A stretch of 64,000 nucleotides of DNA, from NCBI RefSeq assembly GCF_003024195.1, contig NZ_KZ679049.1, forward strand, positions 62,001-126,000, written 5' to 3'. The stretch is from Streptomyces dioscori (lineage in GTDB: Bacteria > Actinomycetota > Actinomycetes > Streptomycetales > Streptomycetaceae). Position numbers and translations under genes: made by a program. The notes below the pieces were generated by a model. The model saw nothing but the letters and a program-made list of their open reading frames with translations, had not been told where the DNA came from and ran no database searches. Below are positions 15,989 through 24,368 of the stretch, one piece after another; the first letter of the stretch is position 1; each line of letters opens with the position of its first letter.

Positions 15989-17860
15989 GTGGGGGACGTG
16001 ATGGACTTCGGCACGCAGGGCCCCGAGGCCCCGGCCGACCTCGCCTGGCTGCGAGGCGTGGATGCCTACACCATGGGGGCCTATCCGCAGGCGGAGGAGG
16101 AGTTCCGCGCCGCGGTCCGGATGGACCCGGGGATGGCCGACGGCTGGCTGGGACTGCACGCGCTGCGCATCGACACGACGACCGCACTGCTCCGGATGTT
16201 CCGGCACCGCGACCGCTTCGGGGAGCAGCGCACCCGGCACCGGCGCACGCTCAACTCCTGGTACTGGCTGGGCTGGTGGGTGCAGCCGGTACTGGAGTCG
16301 CCGCGTGATCTGCTGCTCGCGCACTCCTCGCACTGGCTCGACGGACGTCATGTCCCGGAGCTGGACCGGGCGTTGGCGGGTCTGCCGCCGGTCGACGCGG
16401 ATCCGCAGGTCCGGTTCCTGCACGCCTGCCGGGCCTATCTCGTCAAGGACTGGGAGCAGTTGGTCCGGCACACGGACCCGCTGATCGACGATCCGATGCT
16501 GGGCATCGAGGCGGGCCTGTTCGGCGGGATGGCACGGGTACGTCTGGAGATGTACGGGCAGGCCGAGCCGCTGCTGTCGTCGGCGCTGATGCGCTGCCGC
16601 AGCGAGCAGCCGCAACGCAAGGAGCTGCGGTACTGGCTGGCGCGGGCGCACGAGGGCACGGGCCGCTCGGCGGCGGCCCTCCCCCTGTACCGGGCGGTGC
16701 ACCGCGTCGACGCGGCCTTCATGGACACCTCGGCCCGGCTCGCCGCGATCTCCGAGGGCGACGGGTACGACGAGACGGCCGACCTCGCGGCGATCACGCT
16801 GACGGGGGTCGGGCAGGACATCCTGGACGGCCCCGACGGTGTGGATCCGCTGTTCGGCGCCGAGGGCCGCGACCTGAAGCTCTCCGGCCCCGAGCTGCCG
16901 CCGCCCGGCGCGCTCCCGTCCGAGTCGGACCGGGTCCGTGAGAAGGCCGTCGTGCCGGTGCTGCCACCGCATCTGCCGACCGGGCCCACGGATCCCGCGC
17001 TCCTCGAAGAGGCGCTGGCGGAACTGGAGGGCATGGTCGGCCTCGAACCGGTGAAACGCCAGGTGAAGGCGCTGTCGGCGCAGCTGAACATGGCCCGGCT
17101 GCGGGCCGGGCAGGGGCTGCCCGTGCAGCCGCCGAAACGGCACTTCGTCTTCTCCGGCCCCTCCGGCACCGGCAAGACCACCGTGGCGCGCATTCTCGGC
17201 CGGGTCTTCTACGCGCTCGGGCTGCTCGGCGGCGACCATCTCGTCGAGGCGCAGCGGGCCGATCTGGTGGGCGAGTATCTCGGCCAGACCGCGGTGAAGG
17301 CCAACGAGCTGATCGACTCCGCGATCGGTGGGGTGCTCTTCGTCGACGAGGCCTACTCGCTGTCCAACTCCGGGTACGGCAAGGGGGACGCGTACGGGGA
17401 CGAGGCGCTGCAGGTGCTGCTGAAGCGGGCCGAGGACAACCGGGATCATCTGGTGGTGATCCTCGCGGGGTATCCGGAGGGCATGGACCGGCTGCTCGCC
17501 GCCAATCCCGGGCTGTCGTCCCGGTTCACGACGCGGGTCGACTTCCCCTCGTACCGGCCTCTTGAGCTGACCTCGATCGGTGAGGTGCTGGCGGGGGAGA
17601 ACGGGGACGTGTGGGACGAGGAGGCGCTCGACGAGCTCCGCTCCATCAGTGGGCACGTCGTCGATCAGGGGTGGATCGACGAGCTGGGGAACGGGCGGTT
17701 CCTGCGTACGTTGTACGAGAAGAGCTGCGCCTATCGGGATCTGCGGCTTTCCGGGTATCCGGGGCATCTGACGCGGGATGATCTGGCGACGCTTCGGCTG
17801 GCCGATCTCATGCAGGCGTACGGGGAGGTTCTCTCGGGGCGCGGGCCCTCGGGGGTGTGA
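15989..17860 (+). CDS. TPR / AAA+ ATPase, EccA- and SpoVK-like
   Basis: The 623-residue product has an N-terminal superhelical TPR-like region (about 15-300; DAYTMGAYPQAEEEFRAAVR is a typical repeat). A CbxX/SpoVK-type AAA+ module follows: Walker A GPSGTGKT near 390, Walker B GGVLFVDEAYS near 450, then RAEDNRDHLVVILAGY and NPGLSSRF (sensor and arginine-finger region). The closest named architecture is EccA, the cytosolic ATPase of type VII secretion. No other ESX gene is visible here, so a secretion role is not shown. Starts are possible at GTG 15989, GTG 15998 and ATG 16001; GGGGG precedes both ends of that range. Confidence 0.82.
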   Translation: MGDVMDFGTQGPEAPADLAWLRGVDAYTMGAYPQAEEEFRAAVRMDPGMADGWLGLHALRIDTTTALLRMFRHRDRFGEQRTRHRRTLNSWYWLGWWVQPVLESPRDLLLAHSSHWLDGRHVPELDRALAGLPPVDADPQVRFLHACRAYLVKDWEQLVRHTDPLIDDPMLGIEAGLFGGMARVRLEMYGQAEPLLSSALMRCRSEQPQRKELRYWLARAHEGTGRSAAALPLYRAVHRVDAAFMDTSARLAAISEGDGYDETADLAAITLTGVGQDILDGPDGVDPLFGAEGRDLKLSGPELPPPGALPSESDRVREKAVVPVLPPHLPTGPTDPALLEEALAELEGMVGLEPVKRQVKALSAQLNMARLRAGQGLPVQPPKRHFVFSGPSGTGKTTVARILGRVFYALGLLGGDHLVEAQRADLVGEYLGQTAVKANELIDSAIGGVLFVDEAYSLSNSGYGKGDAYGDEALQVLLKRAEDNRDHLVVILAGYPEGMDRLLAANPGLSSRFTTRVDFPSYRPLELTSIGEVLAGENGDVWDEEALDELRSISGHVVDQGWIDELGNGRFLRTLYEKSCAYRDLRLSGYPGHLTRDDLATLRLADLMQAYGEVLSGRGPSGV

Positions 17861-17964
17861 GCCCCCGTCGGGCCCGCGCCCCGAGGACCCTCCGGGGTTG
17901 GGTGCGCCCACTGGCTCGGTGGGTTGCTGACGTGTCGCGGGTGCGGCGGCGTCGTGGCTTGTCG

Positions 17965-18009
17965 CGCCGTTCCCCGCGCCCCCACTGCTTGGGGGCGCGG
18001 GGAACGGCG
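17965..18009. terminator. Inverted pair of dispersed repeats forming a terminator
   Basis: Two cores of the dispersed repeat face each other, giving a perfect 19-bp stem (17965-17983 with 17991-18009) with a 7-nt loop. It lies between the convergent AAA+ and CNNM/CBS genes, 13 bp from the latter's stop codon. The repeat here probably doubles as the bidirectional terminator. Confidence 0.75.
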
Positions 18010-18022
18010 AGTCTGTTGTCCT

Positions 18023-19123
18023 TCAGCTGGCCAGGGCCTGCTGCGGGGGCTCCGCGGGCTCCGGGCGGGATGAGCGGGGCTCGTTCACCCGGGGGGCCGG
18101 ACGGTCCCGGTGGGCCGGGTCGCGGACCTCGCCGACCAGGAGTTCCAGGACGTCCTCCAGGGCGACCAGGCCCAGGACCCGGCCCGACGCGTCGGCGACC
18201 TGGGCCAGGTGCGTCGCGGCGCGGCGCATCACGGTCAGGGCGTCGTCCAGCGGAAGCTCGGCGCTGAGCGTCGTCATGGGCCGCCAGACCTGCTGCGGCA
18301 CCGCCCGCTCGGACTCCTCCAGGTCGAGTACGTCCTTCACGTGCAGATAGCCCATGAAGGCGCCGTTCTCCGCGACCACGGGGAACCGCGAGAACCCGGT
18401 GCGGGCGGTGAGGGCGACGACCTGGCCCGGGGTGACCGAGGGACCCACGCTGATCAGCGACTCGCGGTCCAGGAGCACGTCCGTGACCGGGCGCGAGCCC
18501 AGTTCCAGCGCGTCCTCCAGGCGCTCCTGCTCACCGGGGTCGAGCAGACCGGCCTGGCCGGCGTCCTCCACGAGCCGGTTGAGCTGCTCGCTGGTGAAGA
18601 CCGCCTCGACCTCGTCCCTGGGCTCGACCCCGAAGAGCTTCAGGATGACGCGGGCGCAGGCGCCGAGGGCCACGGTGACCGGCTTGCACAGCCGGGCGAA
18701 GGCGACCAGGCCGGGGCTGAGCCACAGCGCGGTCTTCTCGGGGGCGGCCATCGCCAGGTTCTTCGGCAGCATCTCGCCGACCACCAGGTGGAGGAAGACG
18801 ACCGCGGCGAGCGCTATGACGTACCCGAGCGGGTGGATCATGCCCTCGGGCAGGTGCACGGCGTGGAAGACCGGCTCCAGGAGGTGCGCCACGGTGGGCT
18901 CGGCGACCGCGCCCAGGGTCAGCGAGCAGATGGTGATGCCGAACTGCGCGGCGGCCATCATGTGCGGCAGGTTCTCCAGGCCGTACATGACCTGGCGGGC
19001 CCGTGCCGTGCCGAGCGGTTCGATCTGGCTGCGCCGTACGGAGACCAGGGCGAACTCGGCGCCGACGAAGAAGCCGTTGGCGAGCACGAGCAGACCGGCG
19101 AAGAGGAGTTGGAGCACGCTCAT
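18023..19123 (-). CDS. CNNM/CBS-domain membrane protein (HlyC/CorC-like), short partner
   Basis: The 366-residue protein has a CNNM (DUF21) membrane domain with about four hydrophobic segments in the first 160 residues (LFAGLLVLANGFFVGAEF at the start), then a CBS-domain pair (about 205-320). Such proteins are linked to magnesium and other divalent-cation efflux or homeostasis; older 'hemolysin' names are misleading. It lacks the C-terminal CorC domain of its partner. Its GTG/ATG region overlaps the 3' end of the upstream gene by 4 bp (ATGA type), so the two are translationally coupled and may form a heteromer. The C-terminal tail is Pro/Arg-rich. Confidence 0.88.
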   Translation of the reverse strand: MSVLQLLFAGLLVLANGFFVGAEFALVSVRRSQIEPLGTARARQVMYGLENLPHMMAAAQFGITICSLTLGAVAEPTVAHLLEPVFHAVHLPEGMIHPLGYVIALAAVVFLHLVVGEMLPKNLAMAAPEKTALWLSPGLVAFARLCKPVTVALGACARVILKLFGVEPRDEVEAVFTSEQLNRLVEDAGQAGLLDPGEQERLEDALELGSRPVTDVLLDRESLISVGPSVTPGQVVALTARTGFSRFPVVAENGAFMGYLHVKDVLDLEESERAVPQQVWRPMTTLSAELPLDDALTVMRRAATHLAQVADASGRVLGLVALEDVLELLVGEVRDPAHRDRPAPRVNEPRSSRPEPAEPPQQALAS

Positions 19124-20520
19124 CGGACGGCCTCCGCCGCGGAGACGGAAACAGGGGCGGGAACAGGGGCGGACGTGGAGGTGGAAACGGGGGCGGAGAC
19201 AGGGGTGGTCCCGGCCTCGGCCGTCTTGACCAGCCTGACCCGCTCCGCGCGGTAGTGGCCGACCTGGCGCACCGAGAGGCGCCAGCCGGGCAGCTCGGCC
19301 CGGTCGCCGGGGGCCGGAATACGTCCGAGCAGGTCGGCGACGAGGCCGGCGACCGTCTCGTACGGGCCCTCGGGGACGTCCAGGCCGATGCGCAGGAGGA
19401 TGTCGACGCGGCAGCTGCCGTCGGCGTCCCAGGCGGGCCGGCCGTCCTCGGGCGGCGCGGCGGCGAGCTCCGGCACGTCCTGGCCGTCGTGCTCGTCGCG
19501 GACCTCGCCGACGAGCTCCTCGACGATGTCCTCCAGGGTGACGACCCCGGCCGTGCCGCCGTACTCGTCGACGACGACGGCGATGGGCTGCTCGTTGCGC
19601 AGCCGCTCCAGGAGGGGCTGTACGGGCAGGGTCTCCGGGACGAGCAGCGGGGCCTGGGCGATCCGGGTGACCGGCATCCGCAGCCGGTCGTGCGAGGGCA
19701 CGGCGAGGGCGTCCTTGAGGTGCACCATGCCGACGATCTCGTCGATCCGCTCCCGGTAGACGGGGAAGCGGGAGAGGCCGGTGGCGCGGGTGAGGTTGAC
19801 GACGTCCTCGGCGGTCGCGGAGGACTGGAGGGCGCTGACCTTCACCCGCGGGGTCATGACGTGCTGCGCGGTCAGGTCGCCCAGGGAGAGGGTGCGTACG
19901 AACAGGTCGGCGGTGTCCTGCTCCAGCGCGCCGGCCTGGGCCGAGTGCCGGGCCAGGGAGACCAGCTCGCCGGGGGTGCGCGCGGAGGCCAGCTCCGCCG
20001 TGGGCTCGACGCCCAGAGCACGTACGAGCCGGTTGGCGACGGAGTTCAAGGCGGCGATCACCGGCCGGAACAGGGTCGAGAAGACGTGCTGCGGGCCCGC
20101 GACGAACCGCGCGACCTGCAACGGGCGGGACACCGCCCAGTTCTTGGGCACGAGTTCGCCGATCACCATCTGCACGGCCGAGGCCAGCAGCATGCCGACG
20201 ACCACGGCGACACCGGACACGGCGCCCTCGGGGATGCCGACGGCGGTGAAGGGGCCGTTCAGCAGCTCGGCGAGCGCCGGTTCGGCGAGCATGCCGACGA
20301 CCAGCGAGGTGATGGTGATGCCGAGCTGGGTGCCGGACAGCTGGAAGGAGAGTTCCTTGAGGGAACTGACGACGGTACGGGCCCGCCGGTCGCCTTCGGC
20401 CGCAGCCTTCTCGGCGTCGGGGCGCTCCACCGTGACGAGGCCGAACTCGGCCGCCACGAAGAAGCCGTTGGCGAGGATCAACAGGAACGCCGCCCCGAGG
20501 AGCAGCAGGGGGATGGTCAT
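19120..20520 (-). CDS. CNNM/CBS/CorC-domain membrane protein
   Basis: The 466-residue full-length member has a CNNM membrane domain (1-195), two CBS motifs (about 210-340, including YGGTAGVVTLEDIVEELVG) and a C-terminal CorC_HlyC domain (about 355-440, ELPGWRLSVRQVG). The expected role is divalent-cation transport or its regulation, with CBS domains sensing adenine nucleotides. Both genes of the pair start with nearly the same ANGFFVAAEF-type segment, consistent with an old duplication. The last 25 residues are a Val/Ser/Thr/Pro low-complexity tail written by GGGGCGGA-like DNA repeats. It is the first gene of a two-gene leftward unit. Confidence 0.9.
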   Translation of the reverse strand: MTIPLLLLGAAFLLILANGFFVAAEFGLVTVERPDAEKAAAEGDRRARTVVSSLKELSFQLSGTQLGITITSLVVGMLAEPALAELLNGPFTAVGIPEGAVSGVAVVVGMLLASAVQMVIGELVPKNWAVSRPLQVARFVAGPQHVFSTLFRPVIAALNSVANRLVRALGVEPTAELASARTPGELVSLARHSAQAGALEQDTADLFVRTLSLGDLTAQHVMTPRVKVSALQSSATAEDVVNLTRATGLSRFPVYRERIDEIVGMVHLKDALAVPSHDRLRMPVTRIAQAPLLVPETLPVQPLLERLRNEQPIAVVVDEYGGTAGVVTLEDIVEELVGEVRDEHDGQDVPELAAAPPEDGRPAWDADGSCRVDILLRIGLDVPEGPYETVAGLVADLLGRIPAPGDRAELPGWRLSVRQVGHYRAERVRLVKTAEAGTTPVSAPVSTSTSAPVPAPVSVSAAEAVR

Positions 20521-20639
20521 GCCGCCGCCTCGATGGGTCGGGAGGGGGCGGCGCAGGTACTACAGGACGATCCGTCCATCGCTGGAGGGAGTCACTCCTC
20601 GAATAGCAGGGGGCCGCTGAGTTCCGGGGGGAAGTCAGC

Positions 20640-20668
20640 GGCGGAGGCGCAACGAAAACGCCTCCGCC
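20640..20668 (-). terminator. Terminator after the PH-domain gene
   Basis: GGCGGAGGCG and CGCCTCCGCC form a perfect 10-bp stem with a 9-nt loop, 51 bp beyond the PH-domain gene's stop codon and 120 bp before the CNNM pair. It probably ends the long rib-his transcript. Confidence 0.7.
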
Positions 20669-20718
20669 AACAGATTAATCAAGACATGGGCCCGTACGGC
20701 AGGGTGGAAGGCCGGGAG

Positions 20719-21207
20719 TCAGCCGTGATGTTCGTCGTGCGGGCCGTCGGACGGCCCGTCCGGCCCGCCGGGGGAGCGGGCCTCGGCGAGGGCGCGCAGC
20801 GCGCGGGCGTCGCTGATGGCGTGCTGCTTGGCGATGCCCGGCTGGATGCCGAGCACGGGCAGGCTGGTGCCGTCGCTGAGGTTCAGAAAGACCCAGGGGT
20901 CTCCGGGACGCAGGTTGACCTGCACGATCTCCGCCCAGGCGAGGCGCCGCCTGCTGGCGATGTTGACGACGGTGACCCCGGACTCGTCCGCGACGACCTT
21001 CGGGCGGGCGAGCAGCACGAGGACGCCGAAGAGCAGCGCCGCGGTGAAGACGAAGCTGAGCCGCTCCCCCGGTCCGAGCTTTTCGAGCAGCAGGGCGACC
21101 GTGGTGATGACCACAAAGATCGTGGCACCGGCGGTCAGCAGTACGGCCCGGGTGCGCCCGGGCCTGAAGGTCACGGGGAGGGCGGGCGGCTCGGTGGTGT
21201 CCGGCAT
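20719..21207 (-). CDS. PH-domain membrane protein
   Basis: The 162-residue product has a short cytoplasmic N-terminus and two membrane helices (about 21-41 and 50-66). A small bacterial PH-like domain follows (about 70-150: VTVVNIASRRRLAWAEIVQV, DPWVFLNLSDGTSLPVLGI). Proteins of this type occur widely in actinobacteria downstream of hisG. The function is unknown and may concern membrane or wall homeostasis. It follows hisG by 64 bp in the same orientation and is presumably the last gene of that transcript. Confidence 0.82.
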   Translation of the reverse strand: MPDTTEPPALPVTFRPGRTRAVLLTAGATIFVVITTVALLLEKLGPGERLSFVFTAALLFGVLVLLARPKVVADESGVTVVNIASRRRLAWAEIVQVNLRPGDPWVFLNLSDGTSLPVLGIQPGIAKQHAISDARALRALAEARSPGGPDGPSDGPHDEHHG

Positions 21208-21231
21208 GGCGAAGCTGTTCCTCGAAGTACT

Positions 21232-21267
21232 CGGAGTCGGAGTCGCAGTCGCAGTCGCAGTCGCAGG
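21232..21267. repeat. 6-bp tandem repeat between hisG and the PH gene
   Basis: Six near-identical hexamers run in a row: CGGAGT twice, CGCAGT three times, CGCAGG once. They fill most of the short spacer downstream of hisG and stop just before its stop codon. Such a tract can vary in copy number by slippage. Confidence 0.75.
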
Positions 21268-21271
21268 CAGC

Positions 21272-22138
21272 TCAGAGGCGGCAGGCGTGGATGGCCGTGG
21301 TGAGGATGGCCCGCGCGCCGATCTCGTACAGGTCGTCCATGATCCGCTGGGCCTCCTTGGACGGGACCATGGCGCGCACGGCGACCCAGCCCTCGTTGTG
21401 GAGCGGCGAGACGGTCGGCGACTCCAGGCCCGGAGTGAGCGCGACGGCCTTCTCCAGCTGCTCGACGCGGCAGTCGTAGTCCATCATCACGTAGGTCCGC
21501 GCGACGAGGACGCCCTGGAGGCGGCGCAGGAACTGCTGGACCTTGGGCTCTGTTTCTCCGTTGGACCCGGTGGTCTCCGCGCCGGTGCGGCGGATGACGA
21601 CCGCCTCGGACTTCATGATCGGGTCGCCGAAGACCTCAAGGCCCGCGTTGCGCAGCGAGGTGCCGGTCTCGACGACGTCCGCGATGACCTCGGCGACACC
21701 GAGTTCGATGGCCGTCTCGACGGCGCCGTCGAGGTGCACGACGGACGCGTCGACGCCCTGGTCGGCGAGGTACTTCGCGACGATGCCCTCGTACGAGGTG
21801 GCGACGGTCTTGCCCGCGAGGTCGTCGAGGGCCTCGGCCGTGCCGGGCTTGGTGGCGAAGCGGAAGGTGGAGCGGGCGAAGCCGAGGGGCAGGATCTCCT
21901 CCGCGTCGGCCGCGGAGTCGATGAGCAGGTCACGGCCGGTGATGCCGATGTCGAGCTTGCCGGAGGAGACGTAGATCGCGATGTCGCGGGGGCGGAGGTA
22001 GAAGAACTCGACCTCGTTCTCCGGGTCGACGATCCGCAGCTCCTTGGCCTCCCGGCGCTGCTGGTAGCCGGCCTCATGCAGCATCTCCCCCGCGGGGCCT
22101 GACAGGGAACCCTTGTTGGGGACGGCGATGCGCAGCAT
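21272..22138 (-). CDS. hisG: ATP phosphoribosyltransferase
   Basis: HisG condenses ATP and PRPP to phosphoribosyl-ATP, the first and feedback-controlled step of histidine synthesis. The 288-residue product is the long form: a two-lobe catalytic core (MLRIAVPNKGSLSGPAGEML at the start; GTAEALDDLAGKTVATSYEG in the PRPP region) plus a C-terminal ACT-like regulatory domain (about 215-288, YVMMDYDCRVEQLEKA and VAVRAMVPSKEA). Long-form enzymes bind histidine directly and need no HisZ. It lies 82 bp downstream of hisE and is the penultimate gene of the leftward rib-his cluster. The spacer contains GTGCGG-like imperfect repeats. Confidence 0.96.
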   Translation of the reverse strand: MLRIAVPNKGSLSGPAGEMLHEAGYQQRREAKELRIVDPENEVEFFYLRPRDIAIYVSSGKLDIGITGRDLLIDSAADAEEILPLGFARSTFRFATKPGTAEALDDLAGKTVATSYEGIVAKYLADQGVDASVVHLDGAVETAIELGVAEVIADVVETGTSLRNAGLEVFGDPIMKSEAVVIRRTGAETTGSNGETEPKVQQFLRRLQGVLVARTYVMMDYDCRVEQLEKAVALTPGLESPTVSPLHNEGWVAVRAMVPSKEAQRIMDDLYEIGARAILTTAIHACRL

Positions 22139-22220
22139 GAGGTCGGCTTCCTTCGTTCGTGCGGGTGCGGTGCGAGTGCGGTTGCGGATACGGGTGTCGG
22201 TGCGAGGGCGCGGAGACGGC

Positions 22221-22493
22221 TCAGAGGTGGGCGTACACGTCGTCCAGGCTGATGCCGCGGGCGACCATCATCACCTGGACGTGGTAGAGCAGCTGCGAGA
22301 TCTCCTCGGCGGCTGCTTCCTTGCCCTCGTGCTCCGCGGCCATCCAGACCTCGGCGGCCTCTTCGACGACCTTCTTGCCGATGGCATGGACCCCCTTGCC
22401 GACCAGTTCCGCGGTGCGGGAGGTGGCGGGGTCGCCGGTGGCTGCCTTGTGCTGGAGCTCGGTGAAGAGCTCCTCGAAAGTCTTCTTGGACAT
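22221..22493 (-). CDS. hisE: Phosphoribosyl-ATP diphosphatase
   Basis: HisE hydrolyses phosphoribosyl-ATP to phosphoribosyl-AMP, the second histidine step. The 90-residue all-alpha MazG-like protein has the family's acidic metal-binding helices (VEEAAEVWMAAEHEGKEAA). MSKKTFEEL (22493) is chosen over an in-frame ATG four codons earlier because GAGGACC is placed well upstream of it. It lies 34 bp after ribH and before hisG. Adjacent hisE-hisG is the usual actinobacterial order, separate from the main his operon. Confidence 0.95.
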   Translation of the reverse strand: MSKKTFEELFTELQHKAATGDPATSRTAELVGKGVHAIGKKVVEEAAEVWMAAEHEGKEAAAEEISQLLYHVQVMMVARGISLDDVYAHL

Positions 22494-22527
22494 GGTGGTC
22501 CTCACCCTACGCGGTCGCGGGCCTACG

Positions 22528-23013
22528 TCAGCGCCAGGGCTCGGATACCGAGCGCAGGGTGGCCGCGGTCGCCACGGCCGCCGTCACCGCCTCGTGCCCC
22601 TTGTCCTCGTTCGAGCCCTCGATGCCCGCGCGGTCCAGGGCCTGCTCCTCGGTGTCGACGGTCAGCACGCCGAAGCCGATGGGGACCCCGGTCTCGACGG
22701 AGACCTGGGTGAGGCCCTGGGTGACGCCCTGGCACACGTACTCGAAGTGCGGGGTGCCGCCGCGGATGACGACGCCGAGCGCGACGATCGCGTCGTAGCC
22801 GCGGCCCGCGAGGACCTTCGCGACGACCGGCAGCTCGAAGCTGCCGGGGACCCGCAGGAGGGTCGGCTCGTCGATGCCCAGCTCGCGCAGGGCGCGCAGC
22901 GCGCCGTCGACGAGTCCGTCCATGACCTTCTCGTGCCACTGTGCCGCGATGACGGCGACCCGCAGGTCACCGCAGTTGCGTACGGACAGTTCGGGTGCGC
23001 CCTTGCCGCTCAC
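22528..23013 (-). CDS. ribH: 6,7-dimethyl-8-ribityllumazine synthase
   Basis: RibH condenses the ribityl-aminopyrimidine with dihydroxybutanone phosphate to lumazine, the penultimate riboflavin step, in pentameric or icosahedral shells. The 161-residue protein shows VAVIAAQWHEKVMDGLV at the substrate site, VPGSFELPVVAK and VIRGGTPHFEYVCQGVTQGL with the catalytic histidine. The start is GTG with AGGAGACACAG upstream. It lies 56 bp after ribBA within the FMN-riboswitch transcript. Confidence 0.97.
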   Translation of the reverse strand: MSGKGAPELSVRNCGDLRVAVIAAQWHEKVMDGLVDGALRALRELGIDEPTLLRVPGSFELPVVAKVLAGRGYDAIVALGVVIRGGTPHFEYVCQGVTQGLTQVSVETGVPIGFGVLTVDTEEQALDRAGIEGSNEDKGHEAVTAAVATAATLRSVSEPWR

Positions 23014-23069
23014 GTCTGTGTCTCCTCGTGCAGTGCAGTGCTGTGCAGCTACTGATTACTTGTTACAGG

Positions 23070-24368
23070 TCACTGGTTGCCGCAGGCCGACACGGTGGTC
23101 GTGTCCAGCCAGGGCAGGTCGTGCCCCATCCGGTCCCGCTTGGTGCGCAGGTACCGGAGGTTGTGCTCGCCCGCCGTCACGGGCATCGGTTCGCGCTCGG
23201 TGACCTGGAGGCCGTGGCGGACGAGCGCGGCCGTCTTGTCGGGGTTGTTCGTCATCAGCCGCAGGCTGCGCACCCCGAGGTCCTCAAGGATCTGCGCCCC
23301 GGCCGCGTAGTCGCGGGCGTCGGCGGGCAGGCCGAGTTCGAGGTTGGCGTCCAGGGTGTCCCGGCCGCGCTCCTGGAGCTCGTACGCGCGCAGCTTGGAC
23401 AGCAGCCCGATGCCGCGCCCCTCGTGGCCGCGGAGGTAGACGACGACGCCGCGGCCCTCGGCCTGGATGCGCTGCAGCGACGCTTCGAGCTGGGGGCCGC
23501 AGTCGCAGCGCAGGGAGTGGAAGACGTCCCCGGTGAGGCATTCGGAGTGGATGCGCACGACGACGTCGTCGCCGTCGCCGATCTCGCCGTGGACCAGTGC
23601 CACGTGCTCGACGCCGTCGACGGTGGAGCGGTAGCCGTACGCGGTGAACTCACCGAATGCGGTGGGCAGTTGCGTCTTGGCCTCGCGGCGGACCGTGGGC
23701 TCGGCGGTGCGGCGGTAGGCGATCAGGTCCTCGATGGAGATGATCGTCAGCCCGTGCTTGCGGGCGAACGGGATCAGCTCGGGCAGGCGCAGCATCCGCC
23801 CGTCCTCGCCGGCGATCTCGACGATGGCGCCGGCCGGGCGCAGGCCCGCGAGCCGCGCGAGGTCGACGGCGGCCTCGGTGTGGCCGTTGCGGACGAGCAC
23901 ACCGCCGGGCTTGGCGCGCAGCGGGAAGATGTGGCCGGGGCGTACGAAGTCGGCCGCTCCCGCCTGCCCTCCCGCGAGCAGGCGCAGGGTGGTGGCGCGG
24001 TCGGCGGCGGAGATGCCGGTGGTCACGCCGGAGGCGGGGCCCGCGTCGACGGAGACCGTGAAGGCCGTGCGCATCGACTCGGTGTTGTTCTCGACCATCT
24101 GCGGGAGCTGGAGGCGGTCGAGTTCGTCGCCCTCCATGGGGGCGCAGATCAGACCGCGGCACTCGCTCATCATGAAGGCGATGATCTCGGGGGTCGCCTT
24201 CTCGGCGGCGATGACGAGGTCGCCCTCGTTCTCGCGGTCCTCGTCGTCGACGACCACGACCGGGCGGCCGGCGGCGATGTCCGCGATGGCCTTCTCGACC
24301 GGGTCGAGGGAGAAGTCCGAGGCGTCCTCGTCATGACCCGTGCTGTACCAAACCGGCGTTGTCGTCAT
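23070..24368 (-). CDS. ribBA: Bifunctional 3,4-dihydroxy-2-butanone 4-phosphate synthase / GTP cyclohydrolase II
   Basis: One 432-residue polypeptide feeds both branches of riboflavin synthesis. The N-terminal half (about 20-220) is the DHBP synthase, with the acidic loop VVDDEDRENEGDLV. The C-terminal half is GTP cyclohydrolase II, with the zinc ligands in SECLTGDVFHSLRCDCGPQ and the catalytic region YLRGHEGRGIGL. MTTTPVWYST is the start, and its ATG overlaps the ribM stop by 4 bp. Both catalytic halves look intact; in some actinobacterial paralogues one half is dead. Confidence 0.95.
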   Translation of the reverse strand: MTTTPVWYSTGHDEDASDFSLDPVEKAIADIAAGRPVVVVDDEDRENEGDLVIAAEKATPEIIAFMMSECRGLICAPMEGDELDRLQLPQMVENNTESMRTAFTVSVDAGPASGVTTGISAADRATTLRLLAGGQAGAADFVRPGHIFPLRAKPGGVLVRNGHTEAAVDLARLAGLRPAGAIVEIAGEDGRMLRLPELIPFARKHGLTIISIEDLIAYRRTAEPTVRREAKTQLPTAFGEFTAYGYRSTVDGVEHVALVHGEIGDGDDVVVRIHSECLTGDVFHSLRCDCGPQLEASLQRIQAEGRGVVVYLRGHEGRGIGLLSKLRAYELQERGRDTLDANLELGLPADARDYAAGAQILEDLGVRSLRLMTNNPDKTAALVRHGLQVTEREPMPVTAGEHNLRYLRTKRDRMGHDLPWLDTTTVSACGNQ

